This document shows positions 8,896-17,451 of a stretch of DNA of 64,000 bases, piece after piece; position 1 is the first letter of the stretch, and each line of letters begins with the position of its first letter. The notes beneath the pieces are model-generated. The model did not search any database, was not told the DNA's origin, and was given only the letters and a program-made list of their open reading frames with translations. This stretch comes from Hymenobacter cellulosivorans (GTDB lineage: Bacteria > Bacteroidota > Bacteroidia > Cytophagales > Hymenobacteraceae): the NCBI RefSeq assembly GCF_022919135.1, contig NZ_CP095049.1:1550001-1614000 (forward strand), in the 5' to 3' direction. Made by a program: the position numbers and the translations under genes.

Positions 8896-8915
8896 GCTAG
8901 GGCACTAATTCCGTT

Positions 8916-8923
8916 TATCTTTA
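8916..8923 (+). promoter_or_regulatory. possible -7 element for the lipoprotein gene
   Basis: TATCTTTA differs by one base from TAnnTTTG and lies 33 bases before the ATG at 8957. No clear -33 element. Confidence 0.3.
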
Positions 8924-8956
8924 CGTTCGACCCTACGAATTCTGTCAGCTTCGTTG

Positions 8957-9918
8957 ATGCGCCTACTTCGGTTTTCCTTCTTCCCGCTTTTGCTTGTTTT
9001 GGTCCTGCTTGCAGTTGGGGCCTGCAGCAAAAAGACGGTTTCCTTTAACAGCAAGCCTGAGCAGCTGGGGCTGGCTACCCTTACGCCCGACTCGCTGACC
9101 AGCAGCAGCGACACGACCAAGGCCCGTCGCTGGATACCAAGCGCCTGGCCATGACCAAGGAGCAGGAGCGAGCCGCCAAAGAGAAGGAAAAGGCCGCCCA
9201 GCGCAAGCCTAAGAAGAAAAAGAACGTCTTCCTGGGAGAGAAAATCAAGAAGAGCTTCACCAAGTCGGGGCCGAAGGGCCGTAACCAGATCATTGAGCAG
9301 TTTTACTACCTCAAGACCTTCCAGCAGCCCAATGAATACGCGCCGTCGCTGTACTACTTCAACCCCAAGAAGCGCAAGATTTTCAAATCGACGGCCGAGT
9401 TGAATCCGGCCACCGATAAGGTGCTGCACGGGCCCTACAAGAAGCTGCAGGGCGGCAAGGTTATCGAAACCGGCTACTTTGCTTTAGGCACCCGCCACCT
9501 CCGCTGGGAGAGATACAACAAAGAGAATACCCTGCTCACCAAGACCCATTACGAAATGGGTTTTCCGCGCGACGCGGCCGTGACTTACTATGACGCCGAG
9601 AAGAAAAAGATAAAGGAGGTCATTCCCTACGTAGCCGGCAAAGTGGAAGGTGACTACGTGCGTTACCTCGAAAACGGCCAGCGTGACTGGGACGGACAGT
9701 TTGAGAACGGCAAGAAAGTCGGCGTCTGGACCAAATATTGGGGCTTCCGCAACCGCCGACACTATGAGTATCAATACGGCGAGTCGGGCTACGACCCGGA
9801 AGTAGCCGAGCCGGAGATGGTGAGGGAATATAACCGTAACGCGGTGCTGGTGTACGACAAGGAAAAAGGCCTCGACAAGCGCGACGCCGTAACGGACCGG
9901 CCCGGCGCCAAGCGCTAA
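8957..9918 (+). pseudogene. MORN/YwqK-like lipoprotein gene with apparent frameshift
   Basis: The ATG at 8957 opens a lipoprotein signal (MRLLRFSFFPLLLVLVLLAVGAC, lipobox AVGAC) continuing KKTVSFNSKPEQLGL...SSSDTTKARR, then the frame runs into a stop at about 9152. The body continues in the next frame as SLDTKRLAMTKEQERAAKEK...KKKKNVFLGEKIKKSF to the stop at 9916-9918. The join at about 9127 is repaired by adding one base (reading ARSLDTKRLA), so a single base has been lost, in the genome or in the assembly. The 9151-9918 part (255 residues) has repeated G-Y-F/G-D-Y/G-x-W blocks (VIETGYFALG, KVEGDYVRYLENGQRDWDG, NGKKVGVWTKYWG) as in toxin-antitoxin YwqK/MORN-repeat proteins. A start at 9151 without export is the alternative but leaves the lipoprotein signal unexplained. 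Confidence 0.7.
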
Positions 9919-9932
9919 TACCCTGATTTTTA

Positions 9933-9989
9933 TATAGTATATATACTATAGGAGTGGAAGGGCTCATCCTGCAAAGGATGAGCCTTTTT
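9933..9989. terminator. AT palindrome and bidirectional terminator
   Basis: An 18-base perfect palindrome TATAGTATATATACTATA (9933-9950) precedes a terminator with arms GGCTCATCC (9961-9969) and GGATGAGCC (9976-9984) followed by TTTTT. It lies between convergent genes (the lipoprotein and yraN). Confidence 0.75.
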
Positions 9990-10003
9990 CATAGCCGCCG
10001 CAG

Positions 10004-10363
10004 CTAGTAGAAAGCGTCTTCGAAGTGCTCAATCCGAAACCCGGTGCTAGAGGGCGTCAGGGCCACGATATCGAAGCGGATGTCGCCGTGCCAGTCGGTT
10101 TCCAGCTGGTACTGCTCGGCGGCCAGGCGGAACAGTTGGCGCTTGCGTTCCGTCACGAATTCTTCCGGAAACCCAAATTGCGTGGAGGAGCGAGTCTTGA
10201 CTTCCACGAACACCAGCAAGCCGGGTCCTAACTGGGCAATCAGATCTACCTCGGCCCGGCGGTAGCGGTAGCCCTGCCGAAGCACGGTGTAGCCCAGGCT
10301 TGTCAGAAAGGTGCTGGTGGCGGTTTCACCGGCCTGTCCGAGTTCATGCGCCGTGTGGGTCAT
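10004..10363 (-). CDS. yraN: YraN family (UPF0102) nuclease-like protein
   Basis: A 119-residue soluble protein of the YraN/UPF0102 family, which has a PD-(D/E)xK nuclease-like fold and unknown cellular role. Visible family motifs: HELGQAGETATSTFL near the N-terminus, YRYRRAEVDLIAQ with the acidic Glu and Asp, LLVFVEVKTRSS with the E-x-K of the active site, and FRFD-type end (DIRFDIVAL). Length is normal. It converges on the lipoprotein gene across a shared terminator and its start is 24 bases from the lipB promoter, from which it is divergently oriented. Confidence 0.93.
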   Translation of the reverse strand: MTHTAHELGQAGETATSTFLTSLGYTVLRQGYRYRRAEVDLIAQLGPGLLVFVEVKTRSSTQFGFPEEFVTERKRQLFRLAAEQYQLETDWHGDIRFDIVALTPSSTGFRIEHFEDAFY

Positions 10364-10387
10364 GGGGTAGCTGGTAAAGTCGGTCGA

Positions 10388-10417
10388 TTGGGGTTGGGTC
10401 TAAATCTAGTACCTTTG
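10388..10417 (+). promoter_or_regulatory. promoter of the lipB operon
   Basis: TTG (10388-10390), 19 bases, TACCTTTG (10410-10417): a good match to the Bacteroidota promoter TTTG-N19-TAnnTTTG. The predicted leader to the lipB ATG at 10554 is about 130 bases. Confidence 0.65.
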
Positions 10418-10553
10418 CGCGCTTTCTGTAGTAGTTCCCGGCAGAATGTAGTGTAAATGGTTGAGCTTGGCTTAGAGCCAAAAAGCCCCTCCTTTTCAGC
10501 TGCCGGAAGTACCGCAGATGCAGTCCGTTGTTTGGTCATTTCCCGAGTTGATT

Positions 10554-11342
10554 ATGTCCCAATCCAGTTCCTGCACTACATCAGCTCCCCATCTGGCTTC
10601 CATAACGGCTACTCCCGTAGTAGCTGGCCGGCAGGTGGAAGTCCGCAACCTGGGCTTGGCCGACTACGAAACAACCTGGGCATATCAGGAAGAGTTGCTG
10701 GCTTCGACGCTGGCCATCAAAACCCGCAACCGTCAGGCCCAGGAAGAAGGCCGCGCCCCTGAGCCGACGCCCAACTACTTGCTGCTGTGCCAACACCCGC
10801 ACGTCTACACGTTGGGCAAAAGCGGCAAGCCCGAACACCTGCTGCTCGATGCCGAAGGACTGGCTCAGCACGGTGCCACGTTTCACCGCATCAACCGGGG
10901 CGGCGACATTACCTACCACGGCCCTGGCCAACTGGTAGGGTATCCCATTCTGGACCTGGAAAACTTCTTCACCGACATTCACCGCTACCTGCGCCTGCTC
11001 GAAGAAGCCGTTATCCTGACCCTGGCCGACTACGGACTGGCCGCGGGCCGCATTGCCGGGCTCACCGGCGTCTGGCTCGATTTCGAGGAAGGAGCTGTCA
11101 ATCCGCGTAAAATCTGCGCTATGGGCGTCAAGTGCAGCCGCTGGGTAACCATGCATGGCTTTGCCTTCAACATTAACTCCGACCTCTCGTACTTCGGCCA
11201 TATCGTGCCCTGCGGCATCACCGATAAGGCTGTGACCTCACTGCAGCAGGAGCTGGGCCGGGCTGTGCCGTTGCCCGAAGTCGAAGAACGCCTCGTCGCC
11301 CACTTGGCGCATGTTTTCGGGGCCGAATTTATTGTTGCCTAA
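10554..11342 (+). CDS. lipB: octanoyltransferase LipB
   Basis: Transfers octanoyl from acyl carrier protein to lipoyl domains, the first step of endogenous lipoate synthesis, in the cytosol. Motifs: LLCQHPHVYTLGKSG, the signature HRINRGGDITYHGPGQLVGYPI, RKICAMGVKCSRWVTMHGFAFNI carrying the catalytic Lys, and FGHIVPCGI with the catalytic Cys. The ATG at 10554 (MSQSSS...) gives 262 residues; an in-frame start at 10518 would add 12. An acceptable family length with a short N-terminal extension. It heads a run of co-directional genes; the next start is three bases beyond its stop. Confidence 0.96.
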   Translation: MSQSSSCTTSAPHLASITATPVVAGRQVEVRNLGLADYETTWAYQEELLASTLAIKTRNRQAQEEGRAPEPTPNYLLLCQHPHVYTLGKSGKPEHLLLDAEGLAQHGATFHRINRGGDITYHGPGQLVGYPILDLENFFTDIHRYLRLLEEAVILTLADYGLAAGRIAGLTGVWLDFEEGAVNPRKICAMGVKCSRWVTMHGFAFNINSDLSYFGHIVPCGITDKAVTSLQQELGRAVPLPEVEERLVAHLAHVFGAEFIVA

Positions 11343-11345
11343 TCC

Positions 11346-11762
11346 ATGAAAGAGCATATTTCCTTCGACCCGGTAGAGGGTGTTTCCATTGCCATTGTTC
11401 CTGACCAGGTGGGGGCCCTTGATGAAAGTCTCAGCACTTGGCAGGTGTACCTGCTCAATCATAATCCTTACCCGCTGAGCAACGTCATCGTCAGCTCCAA
11501 CGGCTACGGCACTCAGAGCGACGGGGAAAGCGTACGTACCTCCACGCTGCGTCACGTTATTCTGGAAGTGGAGCCGCACACGGCCGTGCCCATCGAGCCC
11601 ATCGACCCTGCGTTGTTTCATCTCAACAACCAGTATTGGGTGAGCTACTACCGGGGCTCCCAGATATTCGACAAGAAGTTCATCTTCGTCCCCGATTCTA
11701 TTGTTGCCGCCAATCTGATTCATATTGCTCTGTTAGACCGCGAAGGCGTGCTGCATAGCTAA
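11346..11762 (+). CDS. conserved protein of unknown function
   Basis: A 138-residue soluble protein (MKEHISFDPVEGVSIAIVPD...) without signal or membrane segment. It is strand-rich (TWQVYLLNHNPYPLSNVIVSSNGYG, STLRHVILEVEPHTAVPIEP, YWVSYYRGSQIFDKKFIFVPDS). I do not recognise a domain. It begins three bases after the lipB stop and is therefore almost certainly translated from the lipB message, with the glycosyltransferase gene following. The tight coupling suggests a conserved operon partner rather than a chance frame, but the context does not say what it does. Confidence 0.82.
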   Translation: MKEHISFDPVEGVSIAIVPDQVGALDESLSTWQVYLLNHNPYPLSNVIVSSNGYGTQSDGESVRTSTLRHVILEVEPHTAVPIEPIDPALFHLNNQYWVSYYRGSQIFDKKFIFVPDSIVAANLIHIALLDREGVLHS

Positions 11763-11807
11763 CTTCTATTTGCAGATAGCGGGAGTAAAAAGTCCTGGCT
11801 ATTTGCT

Positions 11808-11815
11808 TAATTTTG
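11808..11815 (+). promoter_or_regulatory. possible internal -7 element
   Basis: TAATTTTG fits TAnnTTTG but lies only 13 bases before the ATG at 11828 and lacks a -33 TTTG at the right distance. Weak. Confidence 0.2.
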
Positions 11816-11827
11816 AGCCGATACGTG

Positions 11828-12895
11828 ATGAATGCACTCGGAATTCAGTTGGGGTTGTCCTTTCTATGGGCGTTTTTGGTAGCACTATTTGCAGTGCCGT
11901 CCATCATTTACATTGCCCACCTGAAAAATATGCTCGATACGCCCAACGTGCGTACCGTGCACGAATCCCTGACGCCCCGCCTCGGCGGCGTAGCCGTTTT
12001 TGCGGGCTTTATGTCGGCCCTCACCATCTTCGCCGACCTCAGCAACGGGATTCAGCAGCTGCTGGCGGGCTGCATCGTGCTGTTCTTCGTGGGCCTGAAA
12101 GATGATCTGGTCAGTATCTCCGTATCGAAGAAGTTTGTGGGTCAGCTGTTGGCCACCGGCGTAGTCATGATTATGGCCGATATCCGCGTTACCAGTTTTC
12201 AGGGCATTCTCGGGATTCATGAGCTGCCTATCGGCATCAGCTACGCGTTTACCTTCCTGGCCATTGTCGGCATCACCAATGCCATCAACCTCATTGACGG
12301 CCTCGACGGGCTGGCTGGTACCATCGTCCTGATTATTACCAGTACCTACGGTTACTACTTTGCCCGCTATGGCGGAGCTGGCTACGGCAATTACGTGTTT
12401 GTATCCATCTGCCTGATTGGAGGCATGCTGGGTTTTTTGCGCTACAACTTCCACCGCGCCAGTATCTTCATGGGCGACACCGGTTCGTTGGTCTGCGGCT
12501 TTATCGTGTCCATTCTCACCATCCAGTTTATCGAGATGGGTCTGAAGGTGGGAGGCCCCTTCGCTACTTCCTCACCGGCCGTGGCCATTGGCATCCTGTT
12601 CGTACCCTTGTTCGATACGCTGCGGGTATTCATTGTTCGTATGATGGCCGGCCGTTCGCCCTTCTCCCCGGATAAAAACCACGTGCACCACCGGATTTTG
12701 GCCATGGGCTTTCAGCAGATCAGTACCGTGATGCTGCTCGGCTTGCTCAACCTGGTTGTGATTCTGTTTGTCATCAACTTTGCGGCCCTGGGCAATATGC
12801 TGCTCATCGGCTGCCTCGTGGGTTTTTCGGTGCTGATTAGCATCTTTTTGGGCGTTTACCAGAGCCGGAGCGCCCAGCAGCGCGTTGCTTCCTAA
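11828..12895 (+). CDS. WecA/TagO-like undecaprenyl-phosphate sugar-1-phosphate transferase
   Basis: Integral membrane enzyme of glycosyltransferase family 4 (MraY/WecA/TagO group) that loads an N-acetylhexosamine-1-phosphate onto undecaprenyl phosphate, starting surface polysaccharide synthesis. About ten hydrophobic segments are visible. Diagnostic loops: PNVRTVHESLTPRLGGVAVF, VGLKDDL with the DD pair, ITNAINLIDGLDGLAG, and FRYNFHRASIFMGDTGSLVCGF, then FVPLFDTLRVFIVRMMAGRSPFSPDKNHVHHRIL with the HxHH motif typical of WecA rather than MraY. ATG at 11828 is chosen over an upstream TTG at 11813; 355 residues. The next gene begins eight bases after its stop. Confidence 0.95.
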   Translation: MNALGIQLGLSFLWAFLVALFAVPSIIYIAHLKNMLDTPNVRTVHESLTPRLGGVAVFAGFMSALTIFADLSNGIQQLLAGCIVLFFVGLKDDLVSISVSKKFVGQLLATGVVMIMADIRVTSFQGILGIHELPIGISYAFTFLAIVGITNAINLIDGLDGLAGTIVLIITSTYGYYFARYGGAGYGNYVFVSICLIGGMLGFLRYNFHRASIFMGDTGSLVCGFIVSILTIQFIEMGLKVGGPFATSSPAVAIGILFVPLFDTLRVFIVRMMAGRSPFSPDKNHVHHRILAMGFQQISTVMLLGLLNLVVILFVINFAALGNMLLIGCLVGFSVLISIFLGVYQSRSAQQRVAS

Positions 12896-12902
12896 CCACC
12901 CA

Positions 12903-14099
12903 ATGCCAGCGGGAATGGCTCGGCCGAGTTTGTCTCGATTTTCGCGTTGGCTGCTGGGGCTGCTGCTGGCTCTGAGCTGGTCGGCGGCCTTCGCCGCCGA
13001 GTACCGTCCCTTGCCGCCCGCGGCCCGAGGTGGCCTGTCCTCCGATTGGCTTATCCACGACGCGGCCCGCAACCGCTTGGTGCTCTATCTGCCCGACTAC
13101 CACAACCCCGCGCTGGCGTATTACCAGTGGGTTTCTATTCGGCCCAACCGCCCGTTCACCATTAGCTTTGCCGCGCCCAAAGGCCTGAGCGTTTTTCTGG
13201 ATAACCGGCTGGTTTTTTCTGCAGCCACTTCCGCGTCCTACACCCTCGACCTTGCCAAACTGCTGCCATCAGGCTCCGTTCCAGGGCCGCACTTGCTTTG
13301 CGTGTGGCACCCCGAAACGCCTCCCAAGCTGACTACGTTTACCAACGCTTTGCCCACCGTGCGTACCGCTGCCGATAAGAGCGTGGTGTCACCAGTTGCT
13401 GTGCAACCACTGCCGCGTGGTCATCAGGGGCAAAATGTGTTCCTCTGCTTTCTGCTGCTCATCGGCTTGCTGTATGGCGGTATCCGGTCGGCTTACCAGC
13501 CCGGTTTTGCCCGTATCTACCACTTCGAAGGACTCTGGGGTAAAGCCACCAACGACCAGGACTTTTTGACTAAGCCCACTGTGACCTGGTTGAATCTGCT
13601 GCTGGTGATGGTATTTTCTCTGTCTTTCGCCCTGCTACTGGTTGCCATTCACACCAATATTCAGAGCATCATCATTCTGCGGCGGCTGTTCGATGTACCT
13701 GAATCAGCCATTGTCGTGCGCGTGCTGTTCTACGCCGCGTTGATTGCCGCTTTCGTACTCGGCAAGTACCTGTTCCTGGAAGTAATGGGCTACATCTTCG
13801 ACGTGACTCAGCTGGTTATAGTGCAGTACCGCGAGTTTATGCGCACCATCCTCTTCATGGGGCTTTTCCTGCCTGGTGTTATGCTGCTCTACCTCGGACT
13901 GAACCAGACATTGCCCGAAACTGTCTTGTGGGTATCCAACGGGGTGGTTTCCTTGATGTTGATTGGTACTGTCATCCGCATCGGGCGGACGTTGCACCGG
14001 CGCGCGTCTTTACTAAATCTGCATTTGTTTTCGTACCTTTGCGCCACAGAAGTGATTCCCTTGATCATTCTGCTCAAATTGATTGTGTTTACTTACTAA
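12903..14099 (+). CDS. DUF4271 membrane protein
   Basis: Starts at the ATG 12903 (or 12915); an in-frame TTG at 12885 overlaps the previous gene and is less likely. The N-terminus has a signal peptide (LLGLLLALSWSAAFA) and an exported beta-type region of about 150 residues, followed by roughly seven membrane segments from FLCFLLLIGLLYGG to the C-terminus (IPLIILLKLIVFTY). The DFLTKPTVTWLNLLLVMVFSLS block and the YREFMRTILFMGLF block match what is called DUF4271 in Bacteroidota. The function is unknown. Its place directly before hemD is a familiar Bacteroidota pairing and suggests a membrane or heme-related link, but that is inference. Confidence 0.85.
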   Translation: MPAGMARPSLSRFSRWLLGLLLALSWSAAFAAEYRPLPPAARGGLSSDWLIHDAARNRLVLYLPDYHNPALAYYQWVSIRPNRPFTISFAAPKGLSVFLDNRLVFSAATSASYTLDLAKLLPSGSVPGPHLLCVWHPETPPKLTTFTNALPTVRTAADKSVVSPVAVQPLPRGHQGQNVFLCFLLLIGLLYGGIRSAYQPGFARIYHFEGLWGKATNDQDFLTKPTVTWLNLLLVMVFSLSFALLLVAIHTNIQSIIILRRLFDVPESAIVVRVLFYAALIAAFVLGKYLFLEVMGYIFDVTQLVIVQYREFMRTILFMGLFLPGVMLLYLGLNQTLPETVLWVSNGVVSLMLIGTVIRIGRTLHRRASLLNLHLFSYLCATEVIPLIILLKLIVFTY

Positions 14100-14173
14100 T
14101 CTCTCTGTCGCAGAAGCTCTTCTACTCCTCCAACGCCGCCTTATTGCCTTAGATTTACTCTTTCTTTTACCCT

Positions 14174-15004
14174 ATGGCCGAGAGCACAGACAAACCGGGG
14201 ACGGGCCGTCACGCAAAGCGTATTTCCAGCATCCTGGTTACCCAGCCTAAGCCCACAAACGACGTCTCCCCTTACTTCAGCATTGCTGAGAAGTACGGTA
14301 TCAAAGTCGACTTCCGCGAGTTTATCCAGGTAGACCCAGTCTCCTACAAGGATTTCCGCAAGGAGAAAATTAACATCGCCGAGCATACGGCTGTTATTTT
14401 CACCAGCCGGAACGCGGTAGACCACTTCTTCCGTATCTGCCAGGAGGCCAAGCTGGAAATGCCTGCCGAAATGAAGTACTTCTGCATTTCGGAGCAGACG
14501 GCTAACTACCTACAGAAGTACATTGTGCTTCGTAAGCGTAAGCTATTTGTGGGCCAGCGCACTGCTGCCGACCTATTCGACGTTATCAAGAAGCACAAGA
14601 GCGAGAAGTTCCTGTATCCTTGCTCGGATATCCGCAAAGACGATATTCCAGAGTTCATGCGGGCCAATAACTTCAAGTTCACGGAGGCGGTTATTTACCA
14701 CACCGTAGCCAGCGACCTGTCCGACCTGTCGGATGTGAAGTACGACTGTATTGCGTTCTTCAGTCCTTCCGGAATCAGTTCTCTGTTCATCAACTTTCCC
14801 GATTTCGAGCAGAATGGCACGCGTATCGCTGCTTTTGGACCCACGACCGCCAAGGCTGTGTTGGACGCTGGCTTAGAGCTGGATATCGAGGCTCCTCAGC
14901 CTAATGCTCCCTCAATGACTGGGGCTATCGAAGCTTACATCCGCCTGCATCATGGGCCGGATGTTGGAAAAGAAAAAAGTAAAAGCGGCAAACAAAACGT
15001 TTAG
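14174..15004 (+). CDS. hemD: uroporphyrinogen-III synthase
   Basis: Cyclises hydroxymethylbilane to uroporphyrinogen III in heme and corrin synthesis; cytosolic. 276 residues with the two-lobed HemD pattern: SSILVTQPKPTNDVSPYFSIAEKYGIKVDF at the start, HTAVIFTSRNAVDHFF, then the second lobe KFLYPCSDIRKDDIPEFM, YDCIAFFSPSGISSLF and RIAAFGPTTAKAVLDAGLELDIEAPQPN. Sequence identity among HemD proteins is low, so recognition rests on the TSRNAV, FSPSG and GPTTA blocks, all present. A basic C-terminal tail (KEKSKSGKQNV) is extra. It ends the lipB-hemD run and is followed by a strong terminator at 15011-15055. Confidence 0.9.
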   Translation: MAESTDKPGTGRHAKRISSILVTQPKPTNDVSPYFSIAEKYGIKVDFREFIQVDPVSYKDFRKEKINIAEHTAVIFTSRNAVDHFFRICQEAKLEMPAEMKYFCISEQTANYLQKYIVLRKRKLFVGQRTAADLFDVIKKHKSEKFLYPCSDIRKDDIPEFMRANNFKFTEAVIYHTVASDLSDLSDVKYDCIAFFSPSGISSLFINFPDFEQNGTRIAAFGPTTAKAVLDAGLELDIEAPQPNAPSMTGAIEAYIRLHHGPDVGKEKSKSGKQNV

Positions 15005-15010
15005 CACGTA

Positions 15011-15055
15011 AAACAAGCGGAAGGGCACTAAAAAGTCCTTCCGCTTGTTTTTTTT
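15011..15055 (+). terminator. terminator after hemD
   Basis: Arms AAACAAGCGGAAGG (15011-15024) and CCTTCCGCTTGTTT (15037-15050) with a 12-base loop, followed by more T. Confidence 0.9.
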
Positions 15056-15061
15056 CAGAGG

Positions 15062-15092
15062 TTTGTTGCAGAGGGTTTTTTGCATACATTTG
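15062..15092 (+). promoter_or_regulatory. consensus promoter of porP/sprF-like gene
   Basis: TTTG (15062-15065), exactly 19 bases, TACATTTG (15085-15092): a perfect match to the Bacteroidota sigma consensus. Leader of about 50 bases to the ATG at 15148. It may also drive the gld genes downstream. Confidence 0.85.
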
Positions 15093-15147
15093 GAAATACC
15101 TACGTTGGCCCATCCAAGTCTTAACAGGCCATAAATCAATCAGTTCT

Positions 15148-16140
15148 ATGAAGAGAACTTTACTTACAATACTGCTGGCCTCGGTAGTATCTTCTATGGC
15201 GCTTGCTCAGCAACAGCCTCAGTTTAGCCATTACGGCTTTAATGGGATGTATCTGAATCCCGCCTATGCTGGTATCAAGGGACAGGGAGAGGTTACTACG
15301 TTAGGTCGTTATCAGTACTTAGGTTACAACGCTACGTTCGACGATGGGGGCTCTCCACAGACCTACTCACTGAGCGCCTCTTTGCCCGTAGCGGCAATTG
15401 GTGGCGGGGTTGGGGTTAGTGTATTTCGTGACAAAATAGCTCAGTCGAACATCACTAACGTGCAGCTGTCCTATTCCAAGCACTTGAAGGTAGGAGAGGG
15501 CCGATTGGGGATTGGGGTTCAAGGTATTTTCAACCATCTCAGCAAAGGGGTGTATCGTCCCGCTGATGAACGCCCGGATGGTAGCGTACCACGGGAAGGT
15601 TCTGACCAAAAGTTTGATGCTGGGGTTGGGGTATGGTATGAGTCAGATAAGCTGTATGCAGGTCTCAGTACAAATAATCTGCTACGCTCTGAGTACCGCT
15701 TTAAAAGTGAAGGAGGAACGAACAGCGCCACGGTAATCGGTGAAAATCACGCTTATCTGACGGCTGGTTACAATATTGAAGCGTCGTCGTCCGTTGTTGT
15801 TACCCCCACAGTCCTTGTGAAGATGGTATTGCCCGGGAAGTTTGGCGACAACAATAAATTCAGTTTGAAGAACAACTCGTATGAAGGTGGTGTGCGTGCT
15901 ACGCTCAACGATAAGTTCTGGGGTGGAGTGGGTTATCGGTACGACGAGTCGATTACGGGGATGTTGGGCATGAGCTTTGCTAAGGATAATGCTTTACGCT
16001 TCGGCTACGCATTTGATCTTATTGCATTTAACCAAGACGCGCGTGCATTCAGCTCCCACGAAATCATGCTTTCTTACCGGTTGCCTAAGCCTGGCTTGGC
16101 TACCCGTCCAGCTATCCGCACTCCCCGATACAGCTTCTGA
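15148..16140 (+). CDS. PorP/SprF family T9SS outer-membrane protein
   Basis: A 330-residue outer-membrane beta-barrel of the PorP/SprF family, which in Bacteroidota associates with the type IX secretion system and can tether or help export particular cargo. Signal peptide MKRTLLTILLASVVSSMALA-Q, then the family opening QQPQFSHYGFNGMYLNPAYAG, repeated amphipathic strands (GGGVGVSVFRDK, LQLSYSKHLKVGEGRLGIGVQGIF) and a C-terminal strand. It lies immediately before gldKLMN, on the same strand, with its own consensus promoter. In other genomes PorP is in the same cluster as the gld genes, so a core T9SS role is more likely than a cargo-specific SprF role. Confidence 0.92.
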   Translation: MKRTLLTILLASVVSSMALAQQQPQFSHYGFNGMYLNPAYAGIKGQGEVTTLGRYQYLGYNATFDDGGSPQTYSLSASLPVAAIGGGVGVSVFRDKIAQSNITNVQLSYSKHLKVGEGRLGIGVQGIFNHLSKGVYRPADERPDGSVPREGSDQKFDAGVGVWYESDKLYAGLSTNNLLRSEYRFKSEGGTNSATVIGENHAYLTAGYNIEASSSVVVTPTVLVKMVLPGKFGDNNKFSLKNNSYEGGVRATLNDKFWGGVGYRYDESITGMLGMSFAKDNALRFGYAFDLIAFNQDARAFSSHEIMLSYRLPKPGLATRPAIRTPRYSF

Positions 16141-16285
16141 TTTTAGGGGAATCTTTCAAGATTGTTGGGTTGTTGGGTGTGGGAGTGGTTAATTTGTAGG
16201 GCTTTTACACTAACTCGCTGCTTTCCATCGTTTAACCGGTATCTACCCCGGTTCGTAGACAAAAGGTAAGCATTGAGCGACAGGC

Positions 16286-16316
16286 TTGCGAACGAATGTA
16301 ATATTCGCTAGATTTG
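16286..16316 (+). promoter_or_regulatory. promoter of gldKLMN
   Basis: TTG (16286-16288), 20 bases, TAGATTTG (16309-16316). Predicted leader about 55 bases to gldK. The 236-base gap upstream shows no other feature. Confidence 0.6.
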
Positions 16317-16376
16317 CCGGCTCATTAAATTGTAATCTTAGGGTATCGCCGCCTGTACAGTCTTTTTTTCCTTAAC

Positions 16377-17381
16377 ATGAACAAGTTTCTCGTATTGCCT
16401 CTCGTAGCCCTGTCGGCGCTGTTTCTGGGAGGCTGTGGTTTCGGCAAAGGACCGCAAGGCGATTTGGTCGGAGCGGAGGACCGCCCCGAGTTCAATCCGC
16501 AGGAAGTTCCTTTTGGCATGGTACCCTGCCCGGGTGGAACCTTCCACATGGGACAAACAGACCAGGACATTTCAGCTTCCATGGTCAACATGAACAAGCA
16601 GGTGACTATCGCCGGCTTCTACATGGATGAGACGGAGATTACTAACAATGAGTACCGTCAATTCATGAACGCCATCCGTCAGGACTCTATTGACGTGCTG
16701 GGCGAGGAATATGTGATGACGGAGCTTTATCCTGATACGACCGTCTGGGTTCGGGACTTCACTTACCACATGGGTGACCCGCTGATGGAGTATTACTACA
16801 CCCACCCTGCTTTCGACGATTATCCCGTAGTAGGAGTGGATTGGTTCGCTGCCAAGTATTTCTGCAATTGGCGCACCAAGAACAAGAATGCTGCTAACGC
16901 TGAAGCTGGTTTGGCTCCTACGCCTAACTTCCGCCTGCCTTCTGAGGCTGAGTGGGAATACGCTGCCCGCGGTGGTCGTGACCTTGCTACCTATCCTTGG
17001 GGTGGACCTTACCTGCGCAACTCGAAGGGCTGCATGCTGGCTAACTTCAAGCCCGGCCGCGGTGACTACGCCAGCGACGGTTATGCTTACACGGCTCCAG
17101 TAGGCGCTTTCTTCCCTAATGACTTCGGCCTGTATGACATGTCAGGCAACGTATCCGAGTGGTGCGATGATGCCTACATGGAAGCTTCGGTGCCGGTGGT
17201 ATGGGATATGAACCCTACCAACCCTGATGACAACGAGCCTCGCAAAGTAGTGCGTGGTGGCTCTTGGAAAGACATCTCTTACTTCTTGGAAACGGGCACT
17301 CGCAACTTTGAGTACCAAGATTCCGCTCGCTCTTACATTGGTTTCCGCACTGCTATGATCCAGATTGGATCGGCTTTGTAA
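16377..17381 (+). CDS. gldK: T9SS/gliding lipoprotein GldK (PorK)
   Basis: Outer-membrane lipoprotein that forms the periplasmic ring of the type IX secretion system with GldN. Signal with lipobox LFLGGC at residues about 16-21. The body is a formylglycine-generating-enzyme/sulfatase-modifying-factor fold without its enzyme role: GMVPCPGGTFHMGQTDQD, FYMDETEITNNEYRQFM, NFRLPSEAEWEYAARGG, ANFKPGRGDY, DMSGNVSEWCDD, VVRGGSWKD, and SYIGFRTAM. At 334 residues it is shorter than the flavobacterial and Porphyromonas proteins, mainly lacking inserts. First gene of the gldK-L-M-N run, with 70 bases to gldL. Confidence 0.95.
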   Translation: MNKFLVLPLVALSALFLGGCGFGKGPQGDLVGAEDRPEFNPQEVPFGMVPCPGGTFHMGQTDQDISASMVNMNKQVTIAGFYMDETEITNNEYRQFMNAIRQDSIDVLGEEYVMTELYPDTTVWVRDFTYHMGDPLMEYYYTHPAFDDYPVVGVDWFAAKYFCNWRTKNKNAANAEAGLAPTPNFRLPSEAEWEYAARGGRDLATYPWGGPYLRNSKGCMLANFKPGRGDYASDGYAYTAPVGAFFPNDFGLYDMSGNVSEWCDDAYMEASVPVVWDMNPTNPDDNEPRKVVRGGSWKDISYFLETGTRNFEYQDSARSYIGFRTAMIQIGSAL

Positions 17382-17451
17382 GGAAACTAATACCCACACC
17401 CTCCCTCGCTTTTACATCATCACTCAACAAATTCTTTCAATTCAAATTCAA

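Noticed and set aside
10457..10520. Short region reading GLEPKSPSF, reminiscent of peptides from antisense tRNA genes
   Set aside because: Neither strand folds into a tRNA: no matching acceptor stem and no GTTCGA T-loop. It is most likely the lipB leader.
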